NCBI GenBank assembly: GCA_021018995.1
Contig: CM037593.1
Location: 44,901,810-44,965,809 of the forward strand
DNA from: Chloranthus sessilifolius
Lineage: Eukaryota > Streptophyta > Magnoliopsida > Chloranthales > Chloranthaceae
DNA: 64,000 nt
Direction of reading: 5' to 3'
Positions 20,864-33,325 of the stretch are shown piece by piece. Each line of letters begins with the position of its first letter. The first letter of the stretch is position 1. The notes beneath the pieces are model-generated. The model had not been told where the DNA came from. It ran no database searches and saw only the letters and a list, made by a program, of their open reading frames with translations. The translations under genes and the position numbers were made by a program.

Positions 20864-22809
20864 TAATCTTTGCTAATCCCTTAGCAAAGCTGCAACTAAT
20901 TAAATGCCACTTTCGTAGGGATCACGGGTACATTTAGCATATGTATCAAGCCTTTTAAACCCCTAGGTGATCCCTAGTGGAGGAGTGAAGGCTCCTAAGG
21001 GTTTTCAGTGAAGATACCCACAAACTTCACCATTAAAACAGTTAAATATAGTGCAGTTAATGACAACATAGAGTTCAATGTATAAAGCTTCATTCCACAC
21101 CCATTCTTTAACACTTAAAGGGAACTGCAGCAGTAATGCAGGCTATTCAAAACTCAAAATTTAGCAAGTGTTTGCATCACCACCATTCATTTTATATTAG
21201 AAATTCAATGTGTAAAAATCAATTCCCAGCTTGCCTTAAATTCAAAATTCAGGTTGGATACAACCCTAATGAGGTCAAAATTTAGACCCAATTCTCACCA
21301 GGGCTATCTCTCAACATTGACAATCTGAGGATGTTCACATTCAAAACAGCTCAAGAGCAGTTACAGACCCCAAATGGGCCTGCAAGCATGAGCATAGGCA
21401 AGGCTCCTAATTTCTGACATCCTTATGACTTTTCACAATAGATTGGACAACTCTTCATCTCCACATGACAGCTCATTTCACTTTGGATCTACGAGGTCTT
21501 TTTAAATGGGTTGTAATGTGGCTTATGGGTGAGGGATATAAAGAATCAAGGGGTAAAAAGGGAATCAAAATTACGAAATCAGCAAGGTAAGGAGTGATTC
21601 ATGACTTCACAACCTTCATTTTAGCAAAACTTCATCTTTCTTGATATATTCTAAAATCAAAGTGGCTAGCTTCTCCTCTTCTTTTCAAATTTTTAGATGA
21701 TGTTCTTCTCTAGACTTCTCTTTCTTTTTCTCTTTTATTTTTATTCAATCTTTTTATGATTTTTTTTTTAATGATGAACTGTCACACAAATACCATTGAT
21801 ACACAGCTGTTCATAAGTTGCTTTTCTTCACCTTCCACAGAATGTTGGACCATTCTCACTATCTTTAACTCCTTCTCCTTTACCTTTTGAATTCTCAGAG
21901 TGAGGGTGAGGTTGAATAAGGGCATGAGGTTAAGGTACAAGTATTCTGGTGTTTGTCAAAGAAAAGTAGGATTTTTAAGGCTCAACTAGTGTATGCAAAA
22001 GGGTAGCTTTTAAAAGGTTGGATTTTCAGGCTCAAACTGTCCAAATGAAGGCCCTGGATCATTCCCTTAGTGTCATGAGTGCTGTCAATCAGTTTTGATT
22101 TGGAGGTGCCTAACTTCTAGTGAAAAGGTCTTGATTTAATCAGCCCTCAGAGCATAAATAATGCTAAAAACACTCTTCAAAAGAAAATGATGGGCCCAAA
22201 TCTCACTAGGTATGGTCCTCAAATTAACCCATGGGGTGTATTTCATCTGTTTCTCTCCTCTTAGGTTCACTGAGTACTAACTGAAAATTTTTCTGATGTT
22301 AGCTTCATGGTGGTGTCAAGATTTTAACATTTTCAGTTTCGAAAAGTCTGCAAAAATATTTTAAATTTTTCACAAATTTCCTCATTGTATCAAGTTAGGT
22401 GGAAATTGACTTTATTCATCCCAGTTACACCACCATTACTGCACTAAAATAAACTATTCTATTAGCAGACCTACCCTGCCACACCTCCAAACCATGAGGA
22501 GCAGTGTCCTCACTAGTTCAAAATGTGCAGCAAGCATAAAACCTAAAAATAAGAAAACAAAAACTATAAAAGCAAAAAAGAATACACAAAAATGAATGAT
22601 GATTTATTCACACATATAAGCAAAATATTGACAGAATTTATTATAAAGACAAAAGCAAACAGATTACAAAAAGATAGAAAATTGTAAACCTAAGAACAAT
22701 CTAAGCAACACTTTTTGTTAGACAAAATGGTTCTTCCTCCTGGTTCAGGGATATGCTCAGCCTACCATGGAAGAGGAATTATAAGCCGGGAGGAGGTGGA
22801 AGATGAGGA
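20864..22809 (-). other. A 3' untranslated internal region
   Basis: About 1.9 kb without a convincing frame. Near 20908-20945 is a block (CCACTTTCGTAGGGATCACG) shared with Y(-), so it is a conserved Athila element-end sequence. The rest holds T-rich tracts (21690-21770) and nothing else I can name. Confidence 0.5.
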
Positions 22810-23166
22810 TCATGGGGATGGGTGTTGAGCAGGTGGTGGGGGAGATGCAGGTGGTTCGATTTTTTGCTTCTTCTTCTCTCTCTTCTCCTTTTTCTTCTCC
22901 TTGGCTAGGATCCGCTGGACTTCTTCATACTCATCCCAAAGAAATTGTAATGGGTCTGGCTCCTTAGGCGGTGGGGGGGCCAACCACATAGGATAGAATT
23001 TGTTTGGGAACTCGGTGGGTTTGTCATTCGCCATGGTTACGGGTAGGGCCGGACTGCTAAGGTTAGAGGAGAAAGGATGAGATAAAGACGAATTAACTAC
23101 ATGTTTATAATACTTGGATGGGGGAGTATGAATCGGCATATTAAAGTTTTGTCCCTTTCCAAGCAT
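22810..23166 (-). CDS. small third ORF of A, unknown function
   Basis: 118 codons, open from about 23166. Contains PNKFYPMWLAPPPPKEPDP, then DEYEEVQRILAKEKKKEKRE and a Pro-rich end. A predicted coiled, strongly basic stretch (KEKKKEKREKKKQK) suggests nucleic acid contact or nuclear localisation, by composition only. It sits after the extra ORF and could be a separate small protein or an exon of it. A start at the internal Met of MANDKPTEFPNKFYP is equally possible. I do not recognise a family. Confidence 0.4.
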   Translation of the reverse strand: MLGKGQNFNMPIHTPPSKYYKHVVNSSLSHPFSSNLSSPALPVTMANDKPTEFPNKFYPMWLAPPPPKEPDPLQFLWDEYEEVQRILAKEKKKEKREKKKQKIEPPASPPPPAQHPSP

Positions 23167-23658
23167 GGCAATAAATTGTGATTATTCGGGGAATGATAAA
23201 TCGCACAACTGATTATGGGAAAAGAGAGCTCACACTAAATGATGGTCTAATTTTAGCCTTAATAATTAAAGTAATCCCGTATATTGCACAGCTGCACACT
23301 GGTATTCGCGGACTAATATTTTCGCATAGTACAACTGTACATTTATGAGAAGGAAAAGCGCGTATAAGAATCATAGCTCCGCGAGTACAAAATCACAAGT
23401 GATAAAATACTTTGATGTAAACAGAGTTGAAATAGCTGCAGTGCTAGTACTTTGCTCAAAATTCTCTCCCATGTTACTGACAAAAGTGAACAACATTAAG
23501 ACTAATTTAAAAAATAAACAAGCACACAGAACAGATATGGCACATAAATCAATATACAAAAAGAAGAAAAATTCTATTAACTGAGAAGATATGTACAACT
23601 CTAATTACAATGAGAAGATAAGAAGGGAAAGGAAAGAAGAGCCTAAGTACAATCTATT
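23167..23658 (-). other. A-rich spacer between extra ORF and third ORF of A
   Basis: Non-coding on inspection; no repeat or motif that I can name. Confidence 0.4.
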
Positions 23659-26600
23659 CTAAGAGGAGGAGGAATCAGAATCCGAATCTGTAAACCAGTC
23701 CCAACCCATCTGTTTGGCATGTTTCCTCATTTCAGCTTTGCTCTCAGAACTGGGCTTGGACTTGGTTCCATCTGAGGGAGCTTTGGTCTTTTTTTCTTCC
23801 TGAGTTTCTTCTCAGTTGGGCTCTTTTTCTTCTGCTACCTTGGTTGCTTTGGCTGTGGGGGTTTCTTTATGGTTGGAGCCTTTGGTGCCCTCACCCTCAT
23901 CTTTCTGGTTTTGGGTTCAGGAGGGATCAAGGGTGATTTTCCTTTGTCTAGCTCAGTGGGGGCTATGGGGGACTTCCCTTTATCTTTGGGCTCAAGCTGG
24001 CCAGAGAGTTTTGCCTCCTCAGACTGGGCAGCTGGCTCTTTGCCAATTTTAATAGAGGCTATTGTGTAAGCAGTCCTCTTAACAATGACTTTCATCTGTT
24101 TAGGATAAGTTTGCTTCGTAGGGGGTGCAGCAGGGGTCTTGGTAGGTGGAGGCTGCTTTATAGGAGGTGATGAAGGAGGGGCAGCAGGGGCCTTCCCTTT
24201 ATCTGGCTGGATCTTTGGTTTTACCTCCTCAGACTGGGCAGCTGGAGTTTGGGTAGCTGGAGGCTCAGGTTCTGCCATGCGGATAGAGAGTGGGGTGGGC
24301 TACTGAGCTATTGTTTTGGCAGCAGCCAAAGCAGCTTCCAATGAGGCTATCTGAATTTTTGCTTTAAGGAGGTCAGTCTCATGGATTTCCTTTTAGAGTC
24401 TGAAGATCTCCTGGGCATTGTTGAGCCTCTTTTCAAACAGTCTTGCTTTCATCTTCTCCGCATTAGTATTGGCTTTCTCCAGCTCCAGATTTAGCTGATG
24501 ATAAGTAGCTGTAGATTTGGCCTTCTCATAGGCCTCCAAGATGTTAGTCTACCCCAGGGAGATACCCAGTAATTGCTTTCTATGGGCTTCCTTCATTTCA
24601 TCAATCTGTTGCAGCAGGGAGGTCTCAATGGACTGTCTAAGTTGGGCCATGCCCCTCAGGACATCCTTCCTAAGGTAGGGATTGTCTCTCATGGCATGGA
24701 GGATGGTGAGGTAGGGAGGGATGTAAAAAAAATATTTGGATGCGATAGGAAGAGAGCAAGTGGAAGGAGTAAGATGCGATTGGTCCTGGGTGGGGGAAGT
24801 GGGGTTAACAGTGGGTAAGTCTAGTTGTTGGGTGAGGGTAACAGGTTCTGGGTCTGTTTGTGTCTGTTTGTCAGTGAATGATGGAGGGGGTAGGATAAGA
24901 GGTGGGATGGAAGGCATGGGCGGGAAAGAAAATGGGATAGGCTCACTAAGATTAGGGGGTGATGGGGGAGGGAAAATGGGAATGGTGAAAGGTATGAAAG
25001 AGAATGGTGGGATTGTGGGGACAGGGTTGGGTGGGGAAAGGACCAGGGGGGTTGGAGTGGTTTGTTGAGGGATGGGTGAGTTTGTCAAAGTGTGAAGTGT
25101 GGATTTAATGGATGTGAGTTCTATCTGCATCTGGTTCTGGGTCTGTGTAGTGTTGGATAGTTAGGATTGGATGTCTTGGATGAGGGAGAGGATGAGTGTC
25201 AGTGTGTCTGGGCTGGGGGTTGAGTTTGTGTAGAAGATGGCACAGGTTGAAAAGGTGAGGAAGGTGCATGATAGAACATGGAAGGAAGGGGAGATTGGGG
25301 TTCTGGTGAGTGATATTGTGATGTAATTGGGGAGTCCAGGAGGGGGGTGTAGTGGGCGGGCATTGTGTCAAGGAAACTAGCCATAATAGCTTGGAATCCT
25401 GTGATTGTGTTAAGGTTTAAGTCTATGTCTGGGAATGGGGATGTGGTAGGCATGACAAGGGTGGTGTCTTCTTCAATGTGAGGTGTGTCAGTGGGGATAA
25501 AAGGGATTGTGGATGGTGTCTGAGAGATGGTGGGGGTTGTCTCAGTGATTTTCCTTTTCTTGTAAGAAATGAATGGAGGGCTGTCAGGTTTATGTGAAGA
25601 TGATGGGGGTATTGGGGCTGTGTATTGAGGTAAGGTGGGGGATGGTGAGGGGCTAACATGGGGGGTGGTGTCCTCCCTGGTACCAATCACAGGAGAAGTG
25701 GGTGTGGGGATGGATAATGAAGATAAAGGAGGGTGAGAGAGAGATGGAATAGGGGTAGGGGATGTTGGAGTAAAAGGTGGGGGAGATGTGGTGGCTACTG
25801 CAGCAGTGGTGGTGACAGGCTCTGGAATCTCCTGTGTAGTAATAGGGGTGGGCCTTGTAACAGCTGCTTCTTCAGAGTGTTTGGGAAGGGCCTGAGTCTC
25901 AGCCTTCTTTTTCTTCTGTGCTTCCATTAAGCTTCTGCTGATTCCCCATTGCCTCTTGGCAAAAGTAGTATGGGCAAGGGTGGTAGTCTCCTCACTTTTT
26001 GCTATCTTGTACCCCCCCTTATTAGCAGCTTGGTGATGACTCTGGCATAGGGGAGTGTGTGTGGCTTCTTGTTCAGCCCCAATTTCTCCACCATATCCTT
26101 TATTGCTTCAAAGATTAGCCAGGCTGCATGGAAGCCATGGCCTAGCGAGAACAAGTAGACAACATCAGCAATAGGAGCTCTCCTCTCCTGCTGATGGCCT
26201 AAACAGTAAATATTCTTTCTCAGGACCTAGTCAATGAAGAGGAGTCCAGGCTTCAACTCTCTTCTTCTAATAGAATCCCCTGAGGCCTTTAATCCTCTAG
26301 TCAAAGCCCTTGTAATTATATCAATTGAGGCACTCAAGGGGGGGCCATATCCACAGCTAAGGTCAAATGCAGCTGGGATACCCAAAACCTCAGCAATCAC
26401 CTTGGGGCTAACTAGTATTTCGAAGTCATCAATTAACACCAGGAGTCCAGCCTGTCAAGCTTTGTCCTTGGTGACCCTGATGTGCTGGTAAAAGAGTTGC
26501 ACTAGCCTAGGGTAGGCTAGTGCTGGTATTCCTTTCATCAATGGTGTCAGGCCAGCCTTGCTCATGAATTGAATGGCAGGGGCAGAGAGAGGCTCCTTCT

Positions 26601-26810
26601 CAAAGAAGGGCAGGTCGAAAGATGTCTCAGGCTCCAAGGGGATTGAAGCCATGAGCTCGGAGGGTGTAGAAACTCAGGGGTTGGCTCCTCCACCTCCTCA
26701 ACCACTTCCTTCCCTTTTTTATGTGCCTTTGAAGTCTTGACCTTTTTAGGAGTGGTCTCAACAGGGGCCTTATCCTTGCCCCTTTTCTTTTGTGCACTCT
26801 TAGGGGTCAT
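23659..26810 (-). pseudogene. Athila extra ORF (Transposase_32-like, very long), broken
   Basis: About 1,050 codons between ATG 26810 and a stop at 23659-23661, interrupted by several stops and at least one frame change. Order: basic N-terminus (MTPKSAQKKRGKDKAPVE); Transposase_32-like core at 26650-25950 (ALAYPRLVQLFYQHI, LVSPKVIAEVLGIP, then AHTTFAKRQWGISRSL); a Pro/Ser/Thr linker (25930-24760); a coiled-coil region (24690-24310; LNLELEKANTNAEKMKARLF); a Lys/Pro-rich part (KVIVKRTAYTIASIKIG, 24278-23835); and an acidic-serine tail (QMGWDWFTDSDSDSSSS). Function unknown. A domain, linker, coiled coil and basic tail would suit a DNA- or chromatin-binding protein, which is inference. Confidence 0.65.
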
Positions 26811-27868
26811 TCCAACTCTACTTTCAAAAATACAAACTGTGAACTAAGATCTGAGTGCTTACTCTAAAATTGTAGGATTTGGATCGATCTGACACACAGT
26901 GCACCGCGAGATCTCTGAGCAGAGGGTAATAGATGGGGATGATGCTAGGAACAAATCTATAGATTCTTGGTGTGAATGAGGGGTTGTTGGATCGACGCTG
27001 GAGTAGAGAGGGAGAAGAGCGCCGGAAGCTAGGGTTTCGTTGGATGAAGAAGGAAGCGAGAGTGCTGGAAAGGGAGACAAGCGCGGGGTTAAAATACTTG
27101 TCGCTAAGCTTGGCGCGTTGTGGAATATCTGGTCACGGGATTGGAAATGAAACCTAGCAAAGATGCTATTCAACTTGGATTGCGCGACAATCTCCCAGGT
27201 TCACCTTGGAGCGTGTGACAACATGTGAAGAATTTCATGTGAATTGCATGAGAGGCTCCCAGGCCTCCTTTTGGATTGCGCAAAAGGATCTGAGGTTCAC
27301 TTTGAATCTTACGACAGCCTTTGAATCTCGTGACAGCTAATGAAATATTCCTTTTGAATTGCGTGAGAGTCTCCCAAGCTTCTTGCTGAACCTTGCGACA
27401 GCTAGTGAAATGCTCTATTTGGATCGCGCGAGAGGTTCCCCGGTTTACTTGAATCTCGTGACAGCTATTGAATGGTTCTATGTGAACTGCGTGAGAGTCT
27501 CTCAGGCCTCCTTTTGAACCCAGCGACAGCAAAGTAGTAAACATAGAGCATGTGCTCTCTATTCTGCCATTTCCATTTGTGTTGTGGCTGGATCCTAGGC
27601 ATGACTCTCACCACGAGGGGTACCCCCAGACACATTAAGATTAAACATTAAAGCATAGACAGCAAAAATCACCATCCAACATTGTGCATTTAAGCAAAAA
27701 TAATCAATCCAAGAGCAGTAATCATCAAACCAAGCATAAAAAATTTAAACCAGACAGGTCCAGATTCAAGTGGGGCCACTAAAATTTCTTAGAGAATTTG
27801 AACAAAAGAAAGCAAGACAAATATAACAAAACCAAAGTACATATATATAATATTGACACACCTGTGGA
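26811..27868 (-). promoter_or_regulatory. leader of the A extra ORF with degenerate tandem repeats
   Basis: Non-coding, between integrase and the extra ORF. At 27178-27540 lie about six degenerate repeats of some 55-60 bp (per unit: TTGCGTGAGAGTCTCCCAGG and TCGTGACAGCTA type segments). They share GCGTGAG/CGTGACAG motifs with the A LTR. At 26880-27170 is leader-like sequence. It probably carries the promoter of the extra ORF, by position. Confidence 0.55.
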
Positions 27869-28960
27869 TTAGTTTAATGAAGGATCCCCTTGAAAGTGAA
27901 TGGTGTCCATGGGTTCAGCAGGTTTTTCAAAACAAGGCTTAAGCCTCTGACCATTCACCTTCAAGGTTTTCCCAGACTTGGGATCCTTGATTTCCACAGC
28001 ACCAGATGGGAAAACACTCATGATCATGTAGGGACCTTCCCATCTGGATTTCAGTTTGCCAGAAAAAAAATTAAGTTTGGAGTTAAACAGCCAAACCTTG
28101 TCACCAGCTATGAAGCTCTTTCTCAACAAACCCTTGTCAAAGAAAGCCTTGGACCTTTCCTTGTAGATCCGGGCATTGGCATATGCATCCATCCTCAACT
28201 CATCCAATTCTGACAGCTGTAGCAACCTGTGATGACTAGCAGAAGTTAGGTCTAGATTTAAATGTTTAATGGCCCAATAGGCCCTATGTTCTAACTCTAC
28301 TGGACGATGACAAGCCTTGCCATAAACCAGTCTGAAAGGGGACATCCCAATGGGAGTCTTATAGGCAGTCCTATAAGCCCACAGTGCATCATTAAGCTTT
28401 TCATTCCTTCTTCTGTCAAGGATGTGCTTGATCTCCCTATTAGAAATTTCAACTTGCCCACTGGTTTGTGGGTGATAGGGAGTAGCAATCCTATGGGTGA
28501 CAACATATTTCTTGAGCAAGCTCTCAAAATTTCTGATGTAAAAATGGCTACTCCCATCACTGATAATGGCTCTAGGGGTGCCAAATCTTGAGAAGATATT
28601 CTGCTTTATAAACTTGAGGACAACCTGATTATCATTGGTTCTTGTGGCAATAGCTTCTACCCATTTGGAAGCATAATCCACTGCCACTTAGATGAAATGA
28701 TAACCATTTGAAAGAGGAAAGGCCCATGAAGTCAATACCCCAGACATCAAACAGTTCCACAACAAGGATGGGCTGCAACGGCATTGAGTTTCTTTTAGAC
28801 AACCCACCTAATTTTTAACATCTTTCACAGGCCCTGCAGTGTGTATTGGCATCTCTGAATAAAGAAGGCCAATAGAATCCACACTGCAAGATTTTGTCAG
28901 CTATTTTTCTTCCACTAAAGTGGCCTCCACAGGCATTTTCATGGCACATGGCCAGAATAC
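27869..28960 (-). pseudogene. integrase of A
   Basis: The zinc-binding domain is at 28940-28815 ([20 protein letters not shown], then THCRACERC). After a frame break at 28815-28688 the core is fully open from 28687: [14 protein letters not shown] (first Asp), [14 protein letters not shown] (second Asp), [16 protein letters not shown] (Glu), [20 protein letters not shown], and a C-terminal domain with [10 protein letters not shown] and VNGQRLKP. All three catalytic residues are present. The break between zinc domain and core separates it from the rest of pol. Family: chromodomain-less Athila integrase. Confidence 0.9.
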
Positions 28961-30757
28961 TGGGGACATCACTTTCTGGAATATATTTTTGGATGATTTG
29001 GTCTGCACAATACTTGTATAAGCAAGGTTCCTCCCAGAAAAAAAACTTGACCTGTGAGAAAAATAGGTCTTTGTCCATTTTGGTCCAATGGGCAGGAATC
29101 TTGCCTATAACAAGATAATTGATAATGTGTGCATACCAAGGAACAAAGGATTGGATGACAAATAATTGCTCATCCGGGAAAATATCATTTGTAGGATCAT
29201 CAATACATTTATCCAACACAATTCTGGACAAGTGGTCAGCCACCACATTTTCTACACCCTTTTTGTCCTTGATTTCAATGTCAAACTCCTGCAACAGGAG
29301 TATCCATCTAATCAGCCTGGGCTTAGCATCCTTCTTGGTTAATAGGAACTTCAATGCTGAGTGGTCTGTAAAAATTATAGTTTTAGACCCAAGTAGGCAA
29401 GGTCTAAATTTGTCAACAGCAAAAACCACTGCCAGAAGCTCCTTCTCAGTTATTGTGTAATTCAACTGAGCTTCAGCAAGTGATTTACTGAAATAGGCAA
29501 TGACCACTGGCAACTTATCTTTTCTCTGACCCAAAATAGCACCTATTGTCAAGTCGAATGCATCACACATCAACTCAAAGGACAGTGTATAGTCAGGTGT
29601 TTGGAGTACAGGAGCAGAGGTGAGGCAAATCTTTAAAGTTTTAAAAGCCTCAAGACATTCAGAAGAAAAGTCAAAGGGCACATCCTGGCAGAGCAGGTGG
29701 CACAATGGTTTAGCAATTTTGCTAAAGTCTTTGATGAACCTCCTGTAGAATCCAGCATGTCCAAGGAAAGATCTGATTTGTTTGACTGTTCTTGGAGGGG
29801 GCAAATTTGTAATGAGGTCAACTTTGACTTTATCTACCTCAATCCCATCTTTAGAGACTACATGGCCCAACACAATACCTTGTGTTACCATGAAGTGGCT
29901 ATTTTCCCAACTTAAGACCAAATTGGTCTCCTCATATCTTTGCAAGACCAGGTGGAGGTATTGCAGACATTGGCCAAAACTGTCCCCATATACAGAAAAA
30001 TCATCCATAAAAATTTCTAAGAACTTGTCAATCATATCAGAAAATATGGCATATATACACCTCTGAAAGGTAGCTGGGGCATTACACAGCCCAAAAGGCA
30101 TCCTTCGGTAAGCAAAGGTGCCAAAAGGACAACTAAATGTAATTTTCTCTTGATCAATGAATGGGAGAGGGAAGTGGTCTCCCTGGCTGGTCTCAGCTCT
30201 CCAGACTTAGTTGTGATAACTGTTATGCCAGATTTCTTCGGCACCACTTGGATAGGTGCCACTCATTCAGAATCATAAATGAGATAAATTACCCCTGCAT
30301 CTAGCAATTTAATGATTTCTTTGAGGACCACTTCCTGCATGTGAGGATTTAATTTCCTCTGCATTTCCCTGGAGGGTGTTGAGCCCTCCTCTAGATGGAT
30401 CCTGTGCATACAGATTGATGCATCTATCCCTCCTAGATCTGCAATGGTCCAGCCAATTTCCTTTTTGTGCTTTCTCAAGACTGTTAGTAATTCTTTCTCT
30501 TGCTCATTGGTAAGAGAGGAGGAGATAATTACAGGAAGTTTTTCATCTTTCTTAAGAAAAGCATATTTCAATGTTTCTGGAAGCTTCTTGAGATCCAGAT
30601 CAGGGGCTTGTTGGATGGATGACAGGATTGGTGCTTTGTTGGTTTGAGGAAGAGGCAGCAATGTAGGTTTCCAAATGGAATGCTGCACTAAGCCCACAGA
30701 AAACTTCAATGTGGTCATGTCTTCTGGCATTACAGCTAGGCTTCTTTCCTCTACCAT
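28961..30757 (-). pseudogene. RT and RNase H of A
   Basis: The N-terminal RT is open at 30757-30263 (LLPLPQTNKAPILSSIQQAP; KHKKEIGWTIADLGGIDASI; LNPHMQEVVLKEIIKLLDAG). A stop at 30261 and frameshift follow (30262-30032, APIQVVPKKSGITVI). The frame from 30101 is intact: [16 protein letters not shown], catalytic [33 protein letters not shown]. RNase [21 protein letters not shown] (the usual Ser of CDASD is Phe), [42 protein letters not shown] copies RNA to DNA and RNase H removes the RNA. The frame continues into the integrase zinc domain. Confidence 0.9.
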
Positions 30758-30868
30758 GTTTCAAACTTCAGTTAAACTTGTGACAATGTTGCCCCACTCT
30801 AGCAGAGTGGGCAGTTCTTCTTCAACAACTTCTAATACATCCACTGCAAAGCTTTCCTCATTGTCCAG

Positions 30869-31542
30869 CTAAGGGTACTTTGCACTGTTGTACACATTAA
30901 GCTCAACCTTCATATGTCCGAAAGTTACCTCCATGATCTCAGACCTACATTGAATGCATGCATTGGTTGTGGCCAAGAATGGCCTTCCCAAAATAACAGG
31001 TATAGGGGATGTACTCTTGTTGCAGCCCATGTCCAAAACAAGGAAGTCTGCAGGGTAGAAGAACTTAACCACCCCTACTAAGACATCCTCAACCACTCCC
31101 ATAGGTCTCCTTTCAGACCTGTCAGCCATTAACAACACAATGGGGGTGGGTTTTAGCTCCCCCAAACCTAGTCATACACTATACACCGGCGTGGCGGGAT
31201 AACACTAGCTCCAAGGCCTAGAAGGGCCCTTCCAATTGTGTGGTCTCCAATTATGCAAGGAATAGTGGGTATCCCTGGGTCTTGCAACTTCTCAGGCATT
31301 GTCATGTTTAATGCAGAATTAACTGTATTAGTTGTAAAGACCTTTTTGGACAAATAGCCTCTGGCTTTTCTTTTCTGGGTACAAAGGTCTTTCAGAAATT
31401 TTGCATAGGCTGGGACCTGTCGAATTGGATCAAGCAGGGGCAAATTAATTTTTACCTGCTTAAAGGTCTCCATCATTTCCTCTATCTGTGCATTCCCCTT
31501 ATCAAAAGGGGCATGGCCACTCAAAGCTTGAGGAAATGGCAA
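30869..31542 (-). pseudogene. protease of A, catalytic Asp replaced
   Basis: Open at 31542-31168 (DPIRQVPAYAKFLKDLCTQK; IPCIIGDHTIGRALLGLGAS) and 31165-30869 (LKPTPIVLLMADRSERRPMG; VILGRPFLATTNACI). The Athila active site is normally ALLDLGAS; here it reads ALLGLGAS, so the catalytic Asp is Gly. A stop and frame change separate the two parts at 31168-31165. This copy could not process its polyprotein. Confidence 0.85.
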
Positions 31543-31784
31543 CTGAGGTACTGCTGGTTCCTCAGTTGCAAGCCTATGAATGAACTTTTGTTTTTTTGTT
31601 TTTTTATCTTTTATTTCCTGCTGAGGCTCAACTACAGCCTCTTTATTTTTCCCTTGTTGCAGGGTAGCAGGTAACTCTTAACTTTGTGCTCTAACAAAGT
31701 CCTTTTCACTTTCACTCGACAGTTCTTTGGGAATGACCTCTCCTTATTCCTTTCCCACCTGATTGTCTACCAGCCTGCCAGACC

Positions 31785-33325
31785 TTAGGGTTGTGATGGC
31801 ATTAACTCCTCAAAACTTGAGGAGCCTTCTCCAATCGAATATTGGCCCTTAGGGTTGGCCACTGACTGGCTTGGCAACCTACCCTCTTCTCTTTTGGCCA
31901 AGGCATTGGATATTTGGCCAAGCTGTTCTTCTATTTTCTTTATGCTTTGACTGTGAGAAGTCACAGTCTGAGTTAAGACTCCAAGGCTTTGCAATGAGGT
32001 CAAAACCTGGTCCTCGAAAGAAGCATTTAAGGGCTGAGGTGGGGGAACTACCAACTGATTTTGCTGTTGGGGCTGCTGCTAATGCTGGAAATTTGACCTT
32101 GGGGCATATCCCGGGTTAAATTGCTGCTATGGCCTTTGAGGTAAGGCCAACATCTGCTGTGGCTGCATATAATTGTCTTGTCTCCACCTCAAATTTGGGT
32201 GGTCTCTCCATTGGTAATCAGCTTTTTGGTGCTGGTATCCAAATGGCTGTTTGTTGTAACCACCAGATTGTTACTGGCCAAATGATTGGCCAGCAGCAGC
32301 TTGTTCCATCACATACTCAGGATATTGCCCTGCAGATGGGCACTCTTCCACTGTGTGTTATGGAGATTGGCATATCAGGCATGCCTCCATCACTTGTACA
32401 GCCAATCTAGGCTGCACCACACTTAATAGTTATCAAACTTATAAGAAAGATTGGCCATCTGCATTCTTAGGTCATTATTTCCACTAGCATCATACATCTT
32501 TCCTTTGGAAGTTTCAAGAAGCCCCAGCTTAGGAGAAGGCTCTTGAACAGTTCTTGACAAGGACACCTTTTGGAAAACATTTTCACTGATGACCTCGAAC
32601 AAGTCCAATGCCTCATCAGCTATTTTATACATGTAAGTTCCACCACAAGAGGCATCTACCATGTCTCTGCTTTTCTCATCAATCCTATTATAGAAGCTCT
32701 TGACAAGCTGCCAGTCAGGGATCTTATGGTGGGGACATTGTTTGAGCATCTCCTTAAATCTGTCCCATGATTGATTAAAATCCTTAGTTGGGGATTGGGC
32801 AAAAGCAAGTATTGCTTTCCTCAACTGGCTGGTTTTTGTCTCTGGAAAGAATTTGGTCAAAAATCTTGTCTGGAGGTCTTTCCAAGAAGTGTTGCTGTTA
32901 TTTGGGAGAGTAGCTAACCAGGTGCCGGCCCTGTCCTTTAGGGAGAAAGGAAAGAGCCTTAATCTGGTGGCTTCTGGTCTCAAACCAGCAATGGAGAATG
33001 TTGTGCACAGGGCCAAGAATTGGTTAATGTGTTTGTAGGGGTCTTCCTTGCTGAGCCCATGGAAACAGGGAAGCATTTGGATGATGGAGGTTTTAATCTC
33101 ATAGTTTCCCTGAACATCTGGGAATTGGATGCTGAATGGAGAATTATAATCATCAGGAGCATTCAATTCCTTCAATGTTATGGGTTGCTCTTCACCCATG
33201 ACTGCTATCTCAATTTCAGTAGGGGGCTCGACTGTGGTGTGTCTGGGCCTTCTTGGTCTTCTGCCCCTTTCTATCTCAGGGTTAGGAGGCTCTAATGTGG
33301 GATTGAGAGATCTCCTTCCTAACAT
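31785..33325 (-). pseudogene. gag of A
   Basis: Start taken at 33325 (MLGRRSLNPTLEPP); the longer open frame from 33400 has a hydrophobic lead unlikely to be real. Retrotrans_gag core at 33050-32600: CFHGLSKEDPYKHINQFLAL, LFPFSLKDRAGTWLATLPNN, RFLTKFFPETKTSQLRKAIL, FKEMLKQCPHHKIPDWQLVK, and DASCGGTYMYK. A stop at 32423 precedes a zinc-knuckle-like region (C, C, H, C residues near 32400-32330). The C-terminal coiled coil is open at 32054-31785 (SIKKIEEQLGQISNALAKRE, then LPSQSVANPKGQY). Packages the element RNA. Confidence 0.85.

Noticed and set aside
24573-25930. Plus-strand open frames opposite the A extra ORF
   Set aside because: Gly- and Val-rich shadows of the Pro/Ser/Thr linker coded on the minus strand.
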